Assembly (NCBI RefSeq): GCF_000002985.6
Contig: NC_003281.10
Span: 7,502,001-7,566,000 of the forward strand
Direction: 5' to 3'
Origin: Caenorhabditis elegans
Lineage: Eukaryota; Nematoda; Chromadorea; Rhabditida; Rhabditidae
DNA length: 64,000 bases
Made by a program: the position numbers and the translations under genes. Below, piece after piece: positions 12,101 to 23,193 of this stretch. The notes under the pieces were generated by a model. That model was not told the DNA's origin and did not search any database. It was given only the letters and a program-made list of their open reading frames with translations. Position 1 is the stretch's first letter; each line of letters begins with the position of its first letter.

Positions 12101-13166
12101 CGAGAGGATCGCAACAGAAAATCAGTATTCAACTCCACCACCGCCTGATTATCGAACATCGACCGCCCATCTTGCCAAAAATCATGTGGATCAAGCTGCC
12201 TACATTCGAAATCAATTGGACGCAATTCGAGATTTCGAGAAGGCTGATAAATTGAACGAAGCGATGGCGAATCTTCATGGAATGATGTGTGAAGGTTCTT
12301 TCACTCTTTGGAACCAATTTTTCGACGAATTGCTGGATTCTATCTATCAGGTAATTGTGACAGTAATAAGAGACTTACCCTGAAGAATACAAACGCCTAC
12401 TTTGACGTGAAGAAGATTACCGCTCTGACCGAGTTAAAATAGTCTTCCGGGCAAAATACATCATCTCCAAGTCAATGTCTTGTAGGCATATAGTTAGGTT
12501 TTGCGCCTGTATTGAAGGCGTACATGAACCTGTTGGCAAAGTTACTGTTTAAAAAAACAGATTTATATTTCAGATTCTTTCTACATTCTCACAATCGATT
12601 CGCAAGAAGCTTGCTCTCCGAATTCTTCAGAAAATGTGCACAGCTCAAGCGACAAAGTTGTTCGATTCAACAGAAATTGCAATTTCGAAAGTTCTTCAAT
12701 GTGCATGTACATCTGATGACAACACGATGGGTGTTGCAGCAGAAGATTGTCTTCGAATCCTGGCTTCTCATCTGCCTCTTACGCGTGTCGTTCTGATCTC
12801 CAGGCGAATTTTGAGTCAAGATGATGATGATCAACGTGGTGTTCTGATTCTGAAAATGTTGACGAGAATGTTCCAAGATATTGATATTGAGGAGTTACAC
12901 TTAATTGTCAATGACGTTGCACCATGTTTTGTCACTGCCTACGAATCAATGTCATCTACAGTAAGAAAATGTGCAGTTTTCGGATTAGTCGCCCTGGTTC
13001 AGAGAGTTGGAATGCAAAGAATGGAGCCACACTTGAGAACTTTAAATGCCAGTAAAGTAAGGATTTAACTAAATTTCTTGAAGAGACATTCGATTTTCAG
13101 CTGAACCTAATTGACCTGTACGTGGGCCGCGCCAAGTCATCCGAATCAGGAGCATCGTCTAACTAG
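6196..13166 (+). CDS. cls-1: CLS-1, CLASP-family microtubule-stabilising protein
   Basis: Sixteen exons: 6196-6279, 6335-6430, 7069-7254, 7300-7403, 7457-7633, 8383-8830, 8878-9261, 9642-9905, 10000-10123, 10172-10315, 10361-10441, 10674-11641, 11718-11887, 11993-12350, 12574-13056, 13101-13166. They join in frame to 1378 aa, the length I recall for C. elegans CLS-1. Residues 1-215 form an N-terminal TOG/HEAT array. A Ser/Arg/Pro-rich linker and a second TOG array (about 350-590) follow. A Ser/Asn/Gln-rich linker contains TAIP (about 646-649), a candidate EB-binding SxIP-type motif. Two further helical blocks end in the C-terminal domain. CLASP proteins rescue microtubules at plus ends, kinetochores and the cell cortex. 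The start at 6196 aligns with the CLASP N-terminus. Intron 5 is long (749 bp) and exon 6 opens with A|ATG, so an internal promoter isoform is possible. Confidence 0.95.
9401..9420. repeat. 20-bp perfect palindrome in cls-1 intron 7
   Basis: TGTACATTGTACAATGTACA is its own reverse complement; a diverged half-copy follows directly. It lies inside the 380-bp intron 9262-9641. Confidence 0.85.
9952..9990. repeat. Three tandem copies of a 13-mer before cls-1 exon 9
   Basis: The unit GTTATATGTTAAA is repeated three times without mismatch and ends directly in front of the acceptor ACTTTTCAG, where the branch and polypyrimidine region would lie. Confidence 0.9.
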
Positions 13167-13396
13167 AACACAAGAGCCGGAATGTTTCAACAAGCGGGTC
13201 AACTCAATCAGTTTTGTAAAATACATTTGATAAGATTTTATTTTTGATATTATGAACATGCTGATAAATGAATGAGACAGGTGATATCAACGGGTGGCAA
13301 AGCAAGAAGTGAACGAGGTAGAGATCAAAGTGTTGGCAAGATAGTAAGAAATGATACAGTACTTGAAAAGAAGGAAAACAAGTGAATAGTAACTAT
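13167..13396. other. Convergent 3' ends of cls-1 and clk-2
   Basis: Only 230 bp separate the stops of cls-1 (+) and clk-2 (-). The clk-2 poly(A) signal (13242-13237 on the minus strand) is about 75 bp from the cls-1 stop, so the transcripts probably overlap or abut. Confidence 0.7.
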
Positions 13397-16300
13397 TTAA
13401 ACGTCTTGGTGTTGCAGTACAGCTGGATGATAACGTTGAAGGTGTTTTGTAACACTATGACCAAACTGGCGAGTCATATCCTTTTCCAATTGTGATGAAG
13501 ATGCATTAACCAGTACAGAATTGGCCCAATCAAACCATCCAATAAGTGCCGGTACATCAAACAGTTCATCCATAAGCTGAATATTTGGTTAAACATCAAA
13601 TAAAATTGATTTTCAAACTAACATCTCCAGGCAACAAAGTCGTCACATTCAGATGGGCAATGATGCAGGCAGTCCGTAGTTTTGCGTTTTCAGAGAATCG
13701 ATGAGGCGTTGCATATGATATAAGCTCACTGAAATTCAGGAAAACTAATTTGTACACAACCTTGTTAAAAGGTATACCTTGACATTCGATGAATTTGAGG
13801 ACATACGCCACATCTCACATAAACCATCGATGCAACCATGATGAGTGAGGCGAGTAGATCGGAGTCCTTGCCCTGAAATGTTTCTAGTTAGAGTAATCAG
13901 ACGTTTAAATTCTAAAATTGCTAAGATAAAACACGTAATAAACTAGGAATTGACAAGTTGTGAAACATATGTACTCACCAAAAGACTTGCGTTCTCACCA
14001 CGTGGCAAAACCAACAAAGGATAAAACATATATTTGGCAGCTTGTGCGAGACGATTGACAACTCCGGCTCTTGGTGGCTCTCGCGTCGTTCCAATTCTTC
14101 TGGTATTTGCAGCAATGCGAGCATCCACCATTCGTCGCCATTCAGGAACTAAAAGTCTGTGGGGATCTTCATCCTCATCGTCATAATCAGTGTTTATAGT
14201 TCGATGAAGAATAATACTTAACGTTGGACCACCAATTCTCAATTGTTGCGCCATTACACACTCTTCAAGTTTCTTATCCAATGCACCCATTCCATCAGCA
14301 GCATTGTGAATGTAATGAAGAAGACGTTGTTTGATACTGAAACCTTGACCTGGTGCAATGATCAGACGCACTACAGATGGGACAATTTCTGGACGCTGAG
14401 TGATACATGCAACTGCAATTTCATCAACAGTTTCCTTGAATTTAGGCGTTCCAAAATTGTTTTGAAGATGGAGGATTCGGATGAACAACTTCTCAGCGAT
14501 TTGTGGAAATCCAATTGGCCGGCGATTGATCAAATTCGTAATATTAAAGAAAGCTGCTTCAAAAACCTCGTATTTTTCTTTCTCTAATAGCATTTCGAAA
14601 GCATCTGCAATGTATGCTGGAGGTGTCACTTTATTTTTCGGTTCTTCTCCAATTTCTAAATTCTTGAAGATCTTTTCTGATTCATTAACTTGATAGTCAG
14701 GAAAGTCTTCGTCATCATCAGAATCTAAACGTAGATTGTTTTTCGATGTGATTGCTGCCGAATCTTTGTTGTTTTGAAGACGCTGTGCATTGGTTTCTTC
14801 AAATTCTTCACCCGAATCGTCTTTGGTTATTTCGTTGGCGGTTTCTCGAACTCGCTCAGAATCTTTCACTGTAGAAGAATTAAATCCATGTTCCAAAATT
14901 GACGTCATCTCTTCAAACCATATTTTTCCCACTTCACTTGAAACGAATTTGTTTTCTTCTAGAGTCTCTGGAGGTTGCTCATCTGATCCGTGCGTTTTCG
15001 ATCGATGCTTTGTCGCTTGCTTGCACAGTGCTTGATTAACAAAAATACCACTTTGGACGTACATAGGCAACATGCTCATTCGACAATGAACTCCATCCAT
15101 AGAGTTCAGGAAGAGTGACTCCCAATCGATTGAAGAACATGTTCTAAAAGGACAGGTTATTACTGTAGTTCTTAATATATTTGTTACCTGAAAAGATGAA
15201 CCAAGTATAATATCATTCTGACTATGTGTCGTTCTTGTGATTCTGGAGCACTTTTTGCGTAATTGAGATCACTCCAGATTTTCACAGAAGTCTGGAAAAA
15301 AACTTCGCTAAATACGGAAAATATAGATTCAAAACCCTACCTCTAATAGCTGGATGGCAAATTGTTCCTTAGTTCGATAAACAAAATTGATAAGAATCTC
15401 GATGGTCTTTCGTTTGAGAACTCGCTGAAACGGGAGCTTAACCATCACTACACGCTTCAGTGTTCCAGTCAGATCAGTGGCTTCGATACATCGCTGAAAG
15501 AAACTACTGGTTTTCATATAATCAACTATATTTTAACCACTAACTTTCAAGATTTGGTCACTTTTCGAAATTAGGAACAATGTTGTCAGTAGTGATTCAT
15601 GAACTTGAATTCCCTGATATGTGGGCTCTTGGAAGATGAGAAACATCATCCGACGCCATTGAGAATCAAAATTGTTTAGTGAACCAATCCATTCAATCAT
15701 TTGAACTAGAAGCCCATCCTTGTTGGTGATATCTATGTTTCTTCCAGATGAAATAATTTCTGCGACAGTCTTCATATAAGGACCACCGGATCCGTAGAAT
15801 GAAGTGAACGGGGCAGCAGTTACAATGTCGTCGTGAGCAAGAAGCATAGCCTTTTGAATTCCTTGCACCAGATTCATCTGGAAAATTGAAGTTATCTATC
15901 TCGATATTTCACTTATAAACCCACTTTGAATATCCACTTAACCGTGTTGATATATTTGACATGCTCGCCAGACAATGCCTTTGCACAACAATTCGAAACT
16001 TTCTCCGGAATATTTGAACATGCTGATGCGAATTCTCGATACAACTGAACTGCACTGACTGAAAAAACAAAAATCCTCAGTTGAAGAATAATTATTTTTG
16101 ATCACATACCATCAGTTTCTTTAACTTTCAGACTGCTACAAATAGCACTTGTCAGCGATTTTTCAACGACATACTTCAACCAGTCGAGCATGGTGATCAC
16201 ATCTCGAAATGTGGTAGTATTTATATCTGTGCTCACTTTTGTCAAACATTTCGAGAAGCAAATTATCGACTTTGTTGGGCACTGTGTATCAAGAATCGGC

Positions 16301-16524
16301 TTGATTTGTGTAAGATACTACAATTAGAAATATAAAACATTACACAAATATTGAATTCAGGACAATACCTCGCTATCGGTCAAAAATTTGCCAAAATAGT
16401 CGATTGATTCACAGATCGCCTCAACTGCATTGTCGTACTTTTCCGGATCATTCTGCACATCTTTGAAAATTTGAAAAAGCACAGCACGTTCCGTGGCATT
16501 TACCAGGCGACTTCGTAAATTCAT
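13397..16524 (-). CDS. clk-2: CLK-2/RAD-5, TEL2-family protein (TELO2)
   Basis: Ten exons on the minus strand: 16524-16369, 16317-16110, 16058-15925, 15877-15545, 15493-15341, 15291-15188, 15143-13979, 13872-13778, 13728-13623, 13576-13397. They sum to 877 aa, the known CLK-2 length. TEL2 proteins, with TTI1/TTI2, help mature PIKK kinases (ATM, ATR, mTOR). In worms clk-2 is needed for the S-phase and DNA-damage checkpoints and affects developmental rate. The protein is mostly helical, with an acidic low-complexity middle (DSDDDEDFPDY) and the conserved C-terminal half. A TTTTCAG acceptor abuts the start codon exactly, and cux-7 ends 213 bp upstream on the same strand with its own AATAAA, as expected for an SL2-spliced downstream operon gene. 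A minus-strand AATAAA lies at 13242-13237, close to the cls-1 stop, so the two 3' ends nearly meet. Confidence 0.96.
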
Positions 16525-16646
16525 CTGAAAATTTGTTTTTAATGCGAAGCTCGCGTTCAGGAAAGGTAATTGAACGTGGAGTAGTAAATTAAACCAGGTT
16601 AGGGTTTAATAATGCACGAGAAAAAATAGAGGTAAATACGTTTATT
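16525..16646 (-). promoter_or_regulatory. Operon junction cux-7/clk-2
   Basis: On the minus strand an AATAAA (16646-16641) for cux-7 is followed about 115 nt later by CAAATTTTCAG directly before the clk-2 ATG. This spacing is typical of C. elegans cleavage followed by SL2 trans-splicing. Confidence 0.8.
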
Positions 16647-16737
16647 GAGATTCTGAAAAAAAAATCAAAAAATATGTTTTAAAAAAAGTGAAATTACCGG
16701 TAAAATAATAGGAAACAAAAATAGGATCCGCGTTTTC

Positions 16738-18697
16738 TTAGGATCCACGTTTTCTACTTTTCTCCCGATGATGATGTCTCCGGAAATCATCTCCTTCACT
16801 TTGACGTTTTCTTTGTCGACGAGAGTGGGGAGAATCAGATGGAGAATCAGAATCTTCGGATGAAGAGGATGAAGCTGAAAAAAAAAGTTTAATTAAAAAA
16901 TAGACAATAATTTTAAGGTAACTCACTGTCATGTCTATTAGTTCGTCTTCTTCTAGAAGTCTTATTTTTATCTCTCTTCTTATCCTTCTCTGCTCCTGAA
17001 GCTTTCATCTTCTCTTTCAAGCGTTCTCGCATTCGAATTTCCCTCTGCTGAAGTAGAGCTTGCCTCAATGCGTCTTCTTGTTCTACAGGTTGTTCTTCAA
17101 GTTCTTTGATTTTGCTCAGCTCATCTTTCAACTTTTCTTCTTCTTTTCTCTTTCGTCTCTCTTCTCGTGCTTCAATTTTTTCAAACAGAAACTTCAAAAG
17201 ACGAACACCTTGCAAACGGCGAGTGGCTCGTGATCGTTGCTCTGCTTCAAGTCGTTCCTTTTCAAGGCGTTTTTTCTCTTCTTCAGCCATTCGTTCGAGT
17301 TCCCTCTGAAATTTCGTATGTTTTATTATGATTTTTTGAAACGTTTCAAGTGAACCTTTTCGCGGCGTTTCCGTTCTCTATCTTCTCGTCTTCTATCTTT
17401 ATCATCGAGTTCTTGTTTAACTTTCAGTTCTTCTTGACGTCTGAAGAGGTGAGTTATTTTTAAAATTGTAGCATCAACAAACTTGATATTCAACTCCTCT
17501 TCTTCTTGCCGCAGTCGTTCCGTTTCAATTTGACGTCGTTCTTCCGCTCGCTTTGCAATTTGAACTTCGCTGAGATGACGTGATCGATCGAAATCCACCT
17601 ATGAAATTTTAAGCTATTTCTCAACCTTAATTCTGGGAAATTAACTAACCTGTAGAGTGGCACGAGGTGATTCGTTTCAGCGAAGAATATGCAATTTTTA
17701 AAATTGATATTGAACGTTTAGAAATAATGTGATAGATTTTTCAAAATTGCAAACTAACTCTACTACCCTACTATACCTTGACATTAGCCTGAAAGAACCG
17801 TCCATCAATTCGTTTTGCCCATTTACGATTTCTCAGGGAATCCATGGCAGTGGCGAAACCTTTATACTCCATAAATTGCACATATGCTTCAAAAAATACA
17901 TCCTAAAAATTCAATTCGTTTGATTTTACAAATAAAACACTGCGATACCTGCCCTAATCCGAAACCTTTTTGCTGAATACCAGAGATTTTTGAATTCATT
18001 CGAGATCGGAGTGGGTCACAAATTGGAATGTCGACAACTCTAACAGATCCGAACGCTTCCATTGCAACGCGAAGACGTCGTTCAGAAGGAAGATCATTGT
18101 AACCATCCTAAAAATGTGTTTGGTGAAATAAATTCGAATGCAATGTTATGGAGCAACGTACGCAGAACCATTTCACTGGAATTCTTGCCAAATAAACTGT
18201 ATCAGGACGTTCTCCGGGTTTCATCTCGTCCATCTTATGTTTCATAAACCAATCATCCCAATCATGACGACTTGGAAAATCAAGCTTTGCCTCTTTTGTT
18301 TTAACTTTCAAGGGCTCAGCAAATCCAGACACTTTCATAGAGAATCCATCGAGAATCTTCATCGTTTTCTGCATGATTCCTAGCGAAAGAAGTTCCGCTT
18401 CAAAAATAACACTGTCGATATTGCTCTCACGAACTTTGCAAGAATCCATTTGAATTGGATCAATTGCACGTTTTAGTCTTTCCATGAGATCCCAATTAGA
18501 TATTGATTGTCCCGGGATCGTCATCTACAATTAAATAATAAATCGATGTAATTATGATAGTTAAAAAAACGTACCCGAGGCAGCACTACGGTAATTTTTA
18601 TAACAGCCATCGGTTTCAGATACAAGTGTTGCGCCTTGTTAAAATCTTCAGCTTCTGATCCCAGGTAATCGAGAGCAGTGGGAAAATTTCGCGCCAT
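16738..18697 (-). CDS. cux-7: CUX-7, AKAP17A/XE7-like RRM and RS-rich protein
   Basis: Exons: 18697-18575, 18524-18162, 18107-17949, 17902-17777, 17598-17483, 17440-17356, 17305-16927, 16874-16738; 495 aa. It matches human XE7/AKAP17A (SFRS17A) over long stretches, for example SISNWDLMERLK, DFPSRHDWD and PGERPDTVYL. It has an N-terminal domain, a divergent RRM (about residues 150-265), a long Glu/Arg/Lys-rich coiled coil, and a Ser/Asp then Arg/His-rich tail. AKAP17A is a nuclear splicing-associated PKA anchor; whether the worm protein binds PKA cannot be read here. The intron 17441-17482 is only 42 nt and has no stop; removing it restores the charged helix, so I treat it as an intron. The gene is the promoter-proximal member of the operon with clk-2. 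Confidence 0.92.
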
Positions 18698-19008
18698 GTT
18701 GACAAAAGGTTTAATTTTTTTGATTAAAATTTGCACTAAAATAGAAGAAACATCGATATAAATTGAAGTTCGATCGAATATTCGATGAAAAATTGTTCTT
18801 CGAATAAGTTGTCCGAGAGGAGTTCACCACATGGGGACGAGGAATGAATTTGGATTCTAGGCCATGCAGTCTTTTGAAGTCCACTCGGACAAAATATTAT
18901 GAAACATTTTTGTTGCTGTTTACTTGATTTCACGAGAATTTGTCAGGCTTATTTTTTGTTCCACTATTTTTCGTTCAATTAAAAAAAAATATTGTTAAAT
19001 TACAGAAC
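18698..19008. promoter_or_regulatory. Divergent promoter between two operons
   Basis: About 310 bp separate the cux-7 ATG (-) and the PPP1R11-like ATG (+). A minus-strand acceptor TATTTTAG lies at about 18736, and a plus-strand acceptor AAATTACAG ends at 19005; both are candidate SL1 sites. Two overlapping palindromes occur: TTCGATCGAA (18769-18778) and TCGAATATTCGA (18774-18785). Confidence 0.65.
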
Positions 19009-19332
19009 ATGAGCCACACTCAACAACAAACTGCTTCAAGCACTGAAACCTCTACTGTCACCGTTCCTCCATCTCGAGAACAGAACTTGGTGCTTCATCT
19101 TAGTCCAAATCCAGCTCAGCCATCAACTTCAGAACGGCGACACGTAGTTTGGGCCACCGAAACAGTGGATAACGAAGGAATGGGCAAGAAGAAGAGCAAA
19201 TGCTGTTGTATCTACAAGAAGCCCAAAAATTGGCAAGACTCAAGCTCGGATTCTGATTCGGATTGTGAAACCGGTCATTGTCGTGGCCACGTCGAGCACA
19301 AAAAGAACGAAGAGCCGAAGAGCTCTAATTGA
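19009..19332 (+). CDS. PPP1R11 / inhibitor-3-like PP1 regulator
   Basis: Intronless, 107 aa. The centre carries the PPP1R11 (TCTEX5, inhibitor-3) signature: a PP1-docking RHVVW (an RVxF-type motif, R-x-V-x-W), then [23 protein letters not shown] with its CCC cluster, an acidic [11 protein letters not shown] stretch and a CxxxH-type end (GHCRGHVEH). The N-terminus is Ser/Thr/Gln-rich and disordered. Mammalian inhibitor-3 is a potent nuclear PP1 inhibitor and is also reported to have ubiquitin-ligase activity. The ATG follows an AAATTACAG|AAC acceptor, and the AATAAA at 19444-19449 sits just before the lig-4 start, so it is the first gene of an operon with lig-4. Confidence 0.88.
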   Translation: MSHTQQQTASSTETSTVTVPPSREQNLVLHLSPNPAQPSTSERRHVVWATETVDNEGMGKKKSKCCCIYKKPKNWQDSSSDSDSDCETGHCRGHVEHKKNEEPKSSN

Positions 19333-19443
19333 GCATATTTCATAATCGATTTTTCCCATTTTACCCCTCATTGTCCGTCTCTTTCCCAAATTTGTGCATA
19401 CTTTTGTTTATTTATTTTCGTTCGTTATTCCGAATAGATGTTC

Positions 19444-19469
19444 AATAAAATTATTTTTGAAGAATCTTC
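19444..19469 (+). promoter_or_regulatory. Operon junction PPP1R11-like/lig-4
   Basis: AATAAA at 19444 is followed by TTTTTGAAG|AATCTTC and the lig-4 ATG at 19470. Stop-to-start distance is 137 bp, typical of an SL2 operon junction; the exact trans-splice acceptor is uncertain. Confidence 0.7.
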
Positions 19470-22400
19470 ATGGCGTCAGATGTGATCTTCGACGAAGTAG
19501 TTGACGTCTTCAACAAGATTCGGCGGACTTCAAATGTGAAATCAAAGCAAGCAACCTTTCAGAAAAACTTTGAATCATGGAAAGAAAAGTGTAAGACAAT
19601 TGGGCGAACTATTACAATGTGACGTTATTCTTTTAAATTCAGGTTCTGATCCATCTGATATGTTTGTCATAATACGGTTCTTCGTTTCGGATTACGAGAG
19701 GTTCAGAAAGTTCGACATGGGACCGACTAAGTTGGCAAGCTTTATGGCAAAAACTTTTCACGACGTCAGGGCTGATTACGTATCAACTATCTCGAAAGAT
19801 GCATCAACAGCAGCTCGTCAGTTGGCTGAAAAGATTTCTGAAGAATATAGAACTGAAAATGATGAATCTACAGTAGTCACGGTTTCCGAGTTGAACGAAA
19901 TTCTTGATTTCTTAGCGGCGGGACCAATGGATGATGGGAACAGTCAGTTATTGGCTTACACCTTTTCCTATTCAAAAAAAAGTTTTCAGAACGAGATAAG
20001 ATGTCGAAACTCGTTAAGAGATGCTCTGAAGACGAGTTGGAATGGATTTTCAACGTAATTCTTAAGAACGTTGAATCAGCTCTTGGAGCCCCAAGTAACA
20101 GGATTCTCGACTGGATATCGCCTTCTGCTTGTGCTATTTGGGATCAGACACATGATTTGAAAGCAGTTCTAAAAGGAAAATTGGTAGAAAACAAAGGAAC
20201 CAACGAATTAGGAGAAACAAATGATGATGACGATGAGCATCTTTTTAAAATATGGACACCCATGTTACTTCAGAAGCAGAAAAGAGGTGACTGGTATGCA
20301 AATGTGAGTTTTGGAATTCAGTTCATAATTCAAGTACAATTTATTGTTACAGATTGAAAAGTTTGGAGGTCAGAAATTCTTTCTGCAAACAAAATTCGAT
20401 GGAGAGAATGTGCTGCTTCATAAGAAAGGAAACGAATATCGATGGTTTACAAGAAATAACAATGATTTTTCGAAGGTTTGTTTTTGATTAATAACTTATT
20501 ACGTATTTGTGGTATTACCCGGACGCGAAGTTTTGCGGCCAAATACGATACCGGGTCTCGACACGACTTTTCTGTAAAATGTAGGAAGGTGTGTGCCTTT
20601 AACAATGTACTGTGATCCACATCTAAATAATATGTTTAAAAATTCAGAAATAAAAATAATATTTAAAAAAAGTCGGCTCAAAATATAAACTTAGAAATTT
20701 TTTATTCGAAAAATTGTATCCAGTTTGGGATTTTCAGGAATACGGTGATTCGTCAATGGCAATCGGAAAGCTCTCCAGTCGTATACATTCATTTTTCAAT
20801 AAAGAATGTGAATCGGCAATTTTCAACTGCGAACTCATGTTATGGGATAAGAAAACGAAAAAACTTTGCCGTCACAACGATGCTTCAACCACATCAGATG
20901 CTCAAGTTTTATCATTCCGACATGTCAAACCTGACGATAATCAACAATTAAGTGAGTTGAAATGAATTAAATTTATGCAAAAACTTCACATTTCAGCCGT
21001 CGTCTTGTTTGATTTACTGTACTTAAATGGAAAACCGTTTTTTGGAGCACCACTTCATCAGAGACTCGAGATGCTCAAGATTGCTCCACTGAAAAAAGAA
21101 CGAGAAGATACAATTTTTGTGGCGAAACATGAGGAGGGGAGTAAAAAGTTTGTCGAAAGCATTCATAATTTTTGGGTCTTCATCAACTTTTTTTCAGAGA
21201 GGACATTCAACAATTCTTTGAAATAGCAATGGCAAATAATGAAGAAGGAATCGTTGTGAAGAGAACAGATAGTGTTTACGTGAAAGGACAAAGGTAAAGC
21301 TGGAAATAATATTCTAGTTCAAAGTCTATTCTTTATTTTCAGAAGCGCTTCTAATGGATGGTTCAAGCTGAAACCGTCTGCATCAAAGGACTGTGATCTA
21401 GATCTGGCACTAGTTGCTGTACATCCAGGAGCTGGAAGGAATGGAAAAACGCTCTACAGATTTGCGGCTTTTGATGAGAAAACTCAAGATTACAAGCTAT
21501 GCCTCTCATGCTCTTATGGACTTTCTGACACTGTTCGCGAGGCGATTCGTTTTGAGTATGGGCAACTCCTAGAAGAAGCTCCTGAAGAGCTCACATTTTA
21601 TGGAAAACGACCGAAAAATATTGCCAGAGGAGATGGTGGATACATTGATTTCGAGCGCTGGCAAGTGATTAAAATCACATCGAACGGTGTTCGCAACGGA
21701 AAATTGGTTGATCCTGTTATGAGAGAGTGGAGACTTGATAAGCCTGTTGAACAGGTCAACACTTGGGAAGAATTTTCAGACTATGCAACGGCACGTGTCA
21801 AGTTTTAAACGGAAGCGAAGAATTATTATTTGTATTTCAGAAAGTTCAAGAATGTAAATTGGGTGATAACGTGGACAGTGATGAAGAAGATTCTGAAGAT
21901 AAGAAACCAGATACTTTGAAAGTGGAACGAATTACCCGCAAAGCTATTCATCAATGTAGACATTCAGAAAATTTAATTTTGATTTATTCTTTTAATTTAC
22001 AGCAGCTCCTGTTCGTCTGAAACGTGCCAAATTAGAGTCAAGTTTGACTGGAATTGAAGTCGCCGTTCTTCAGGGAACATCTGAAACAATTCGACGAAAG
22101 TGTGAAGAGATCTTGAAACATTTTGATGCAACTGTAGTGAAAGGAATAAGTGAGTGATTTAGTTTTCAAGTTGAAGTCGTTTTCAACGAGTCATCATACC
22201 CCGCACAACAAACTCAAAATTCCATTAGTCACCATTGTGCTCATATCCTTCTACTTATACACAAGCTAGAGACAGTGATAAATAGTACAAGTGTTGAGTC
22301 GGCTCAGAGCGGCCAGCTGGTCTGTGTTAGTGGTGTTACTCATCAATTGAAGTGGGCCAAAAGACAAGAAAGATAATCCTGAAACCCTCGAGCGGACAAC

Positions 22401-22712
22401 GTTTAATCTGATTGATTTACAGTTGCGCATATTTTTTGTGTGAATTAATTATGAAATATAATCTTCTAAAAATTAGACTTTTTATCCGATCTTCAATATG
22501 AACTTCTTTTTTCAGCTCCATCCACCAAATTATGTATTGCTACTGCTCCAAAATCCACACACCCTAAAACAGCTCAAGCCATCGCTTCGAACTCTTGTAC
22601 TGTTCTGAAACCCGCCTGGCTCGAACGTTGCAATAAAGATGATCTGATTCAGGCTTGGTTGCCTTCTGATGTGTTTCATGCCATCGAAGGTGGATTCGAG
22701 ATTCAGGAATAA
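19470..22712 (+). CDS. lig-4: LIG-4, ATP-dependent DNA ligase IV
   Basis: Eleven exons: 19470-19590, 19643-19942, 19990-20303, 20353-20475, 20738-20951, 20997-21147, 21198-21293, 21343-21796, 21841-21955, 22003-22149, 22516-22712; 743 aa. The order is an N-terminal DNA-binding domain, the adenylation domain with motif I KFDGE (catalytic Lys about residue 259), FDLLYLNG, EEGIVVKR (motif IV) and GWFKLKP (motif V), then an OB fold. A C-terminal BRCT-like domain follows (from about 640, with the conserved Trp in KPAWLERC). DNA ligase IV seals breaks in non-homologous end joining. Human LIG4 (911 aa) has two BRCT repeats around an XRCC4-binding linker; here only one BRCT is visible before the stop. 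The gene is downstream in an operon. Intron 4 carries a repeat fragment and intron 10 is 366 bp. Confidence 0.95.
20509..20650. repeat. Single arm of the GACGCG inverted-repeat family, in lig-4 intron 4
   Basis: TATTACCCGGACGCGAAG and, further in, ATACCGGGTCTCGACACGAC match the end and subterminal block of the 1.9 kb element. No opposite arm is seen before exon 5, so this is a truncated copy. Confidence 0.7.
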
Positions 22713-22959
22713 TTTACTAATTTCGATTATATGTGATATCGCTCTTTATTTCCTTTTTGATAGATCTACTTCATGCAGTTTTATTGTTCTCCGCATTCCT
22801 GTGAATATGATATTGATCTATGAATAATCTTTTACCAATTTGTCATCTTATATAACAAAATATAACACATCAGTGATTTGTCCAAGAATTGTTTATTATT
22901 AGACCGTAAATCATTATTCCTCCGTGGATTGACAGTGTCTCTTGAAAATTGAGATTTTA

Positions 22960-23193
22960 TCAGGATAACTCGTAAGTCCCTTTTTCTCGCCAGATCCCTG
23001 AAATTCTTTGGAGACATCTCTGCATCATCATGCGACAACATTCACAAAAATACCAAACAGCAGTAGTGGCATCAGCTACGAAAGAAGAAGAAGAGGAACC
23101 GAAGACACCGATCAATTTTCGACAAGAGACACACAACTGACACTCAACTACCACCAGGGGGTGGGCACGGATTACGGTAGTTTTGCATGGCAT
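22960..23193 (-). CDS. Possible small cysteine-rich protein, unknown
   Basis: An ATG-started frame of 77 codons on the minus strand. It contains CQLCVSCRKL and then WYFCECC...RC, a spacing that could bind zinc, with a Ser-rich stretch between. An AATAAA on the minus strand (22897-22892) lies about 62 nt after the stop. A second open frame lies just upstream (23473-23258, charged and helical). No splice arrangement joining them in frame is clear, although a TGAGTGTCAG acceptor precedes the CVSC codons. I do not recognise a family. Confidence 0.2.
   Translation of the reverse strand: MPCKTTVIRAHPLVVVECQLCVSCRKLIGVFGSSSSSFVADATTAVWYFCECCRMMMQRCLQRISGIWREKGTYELS

Noticed and set aside
17599..17776. 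Extra cux-7 exon ending CTCTACAG|GTTAG
   Set aside because: A donor-like site exists, but AKAP17A aligns straight across (NVK to VDFDRSRHL), so no exon is needed.
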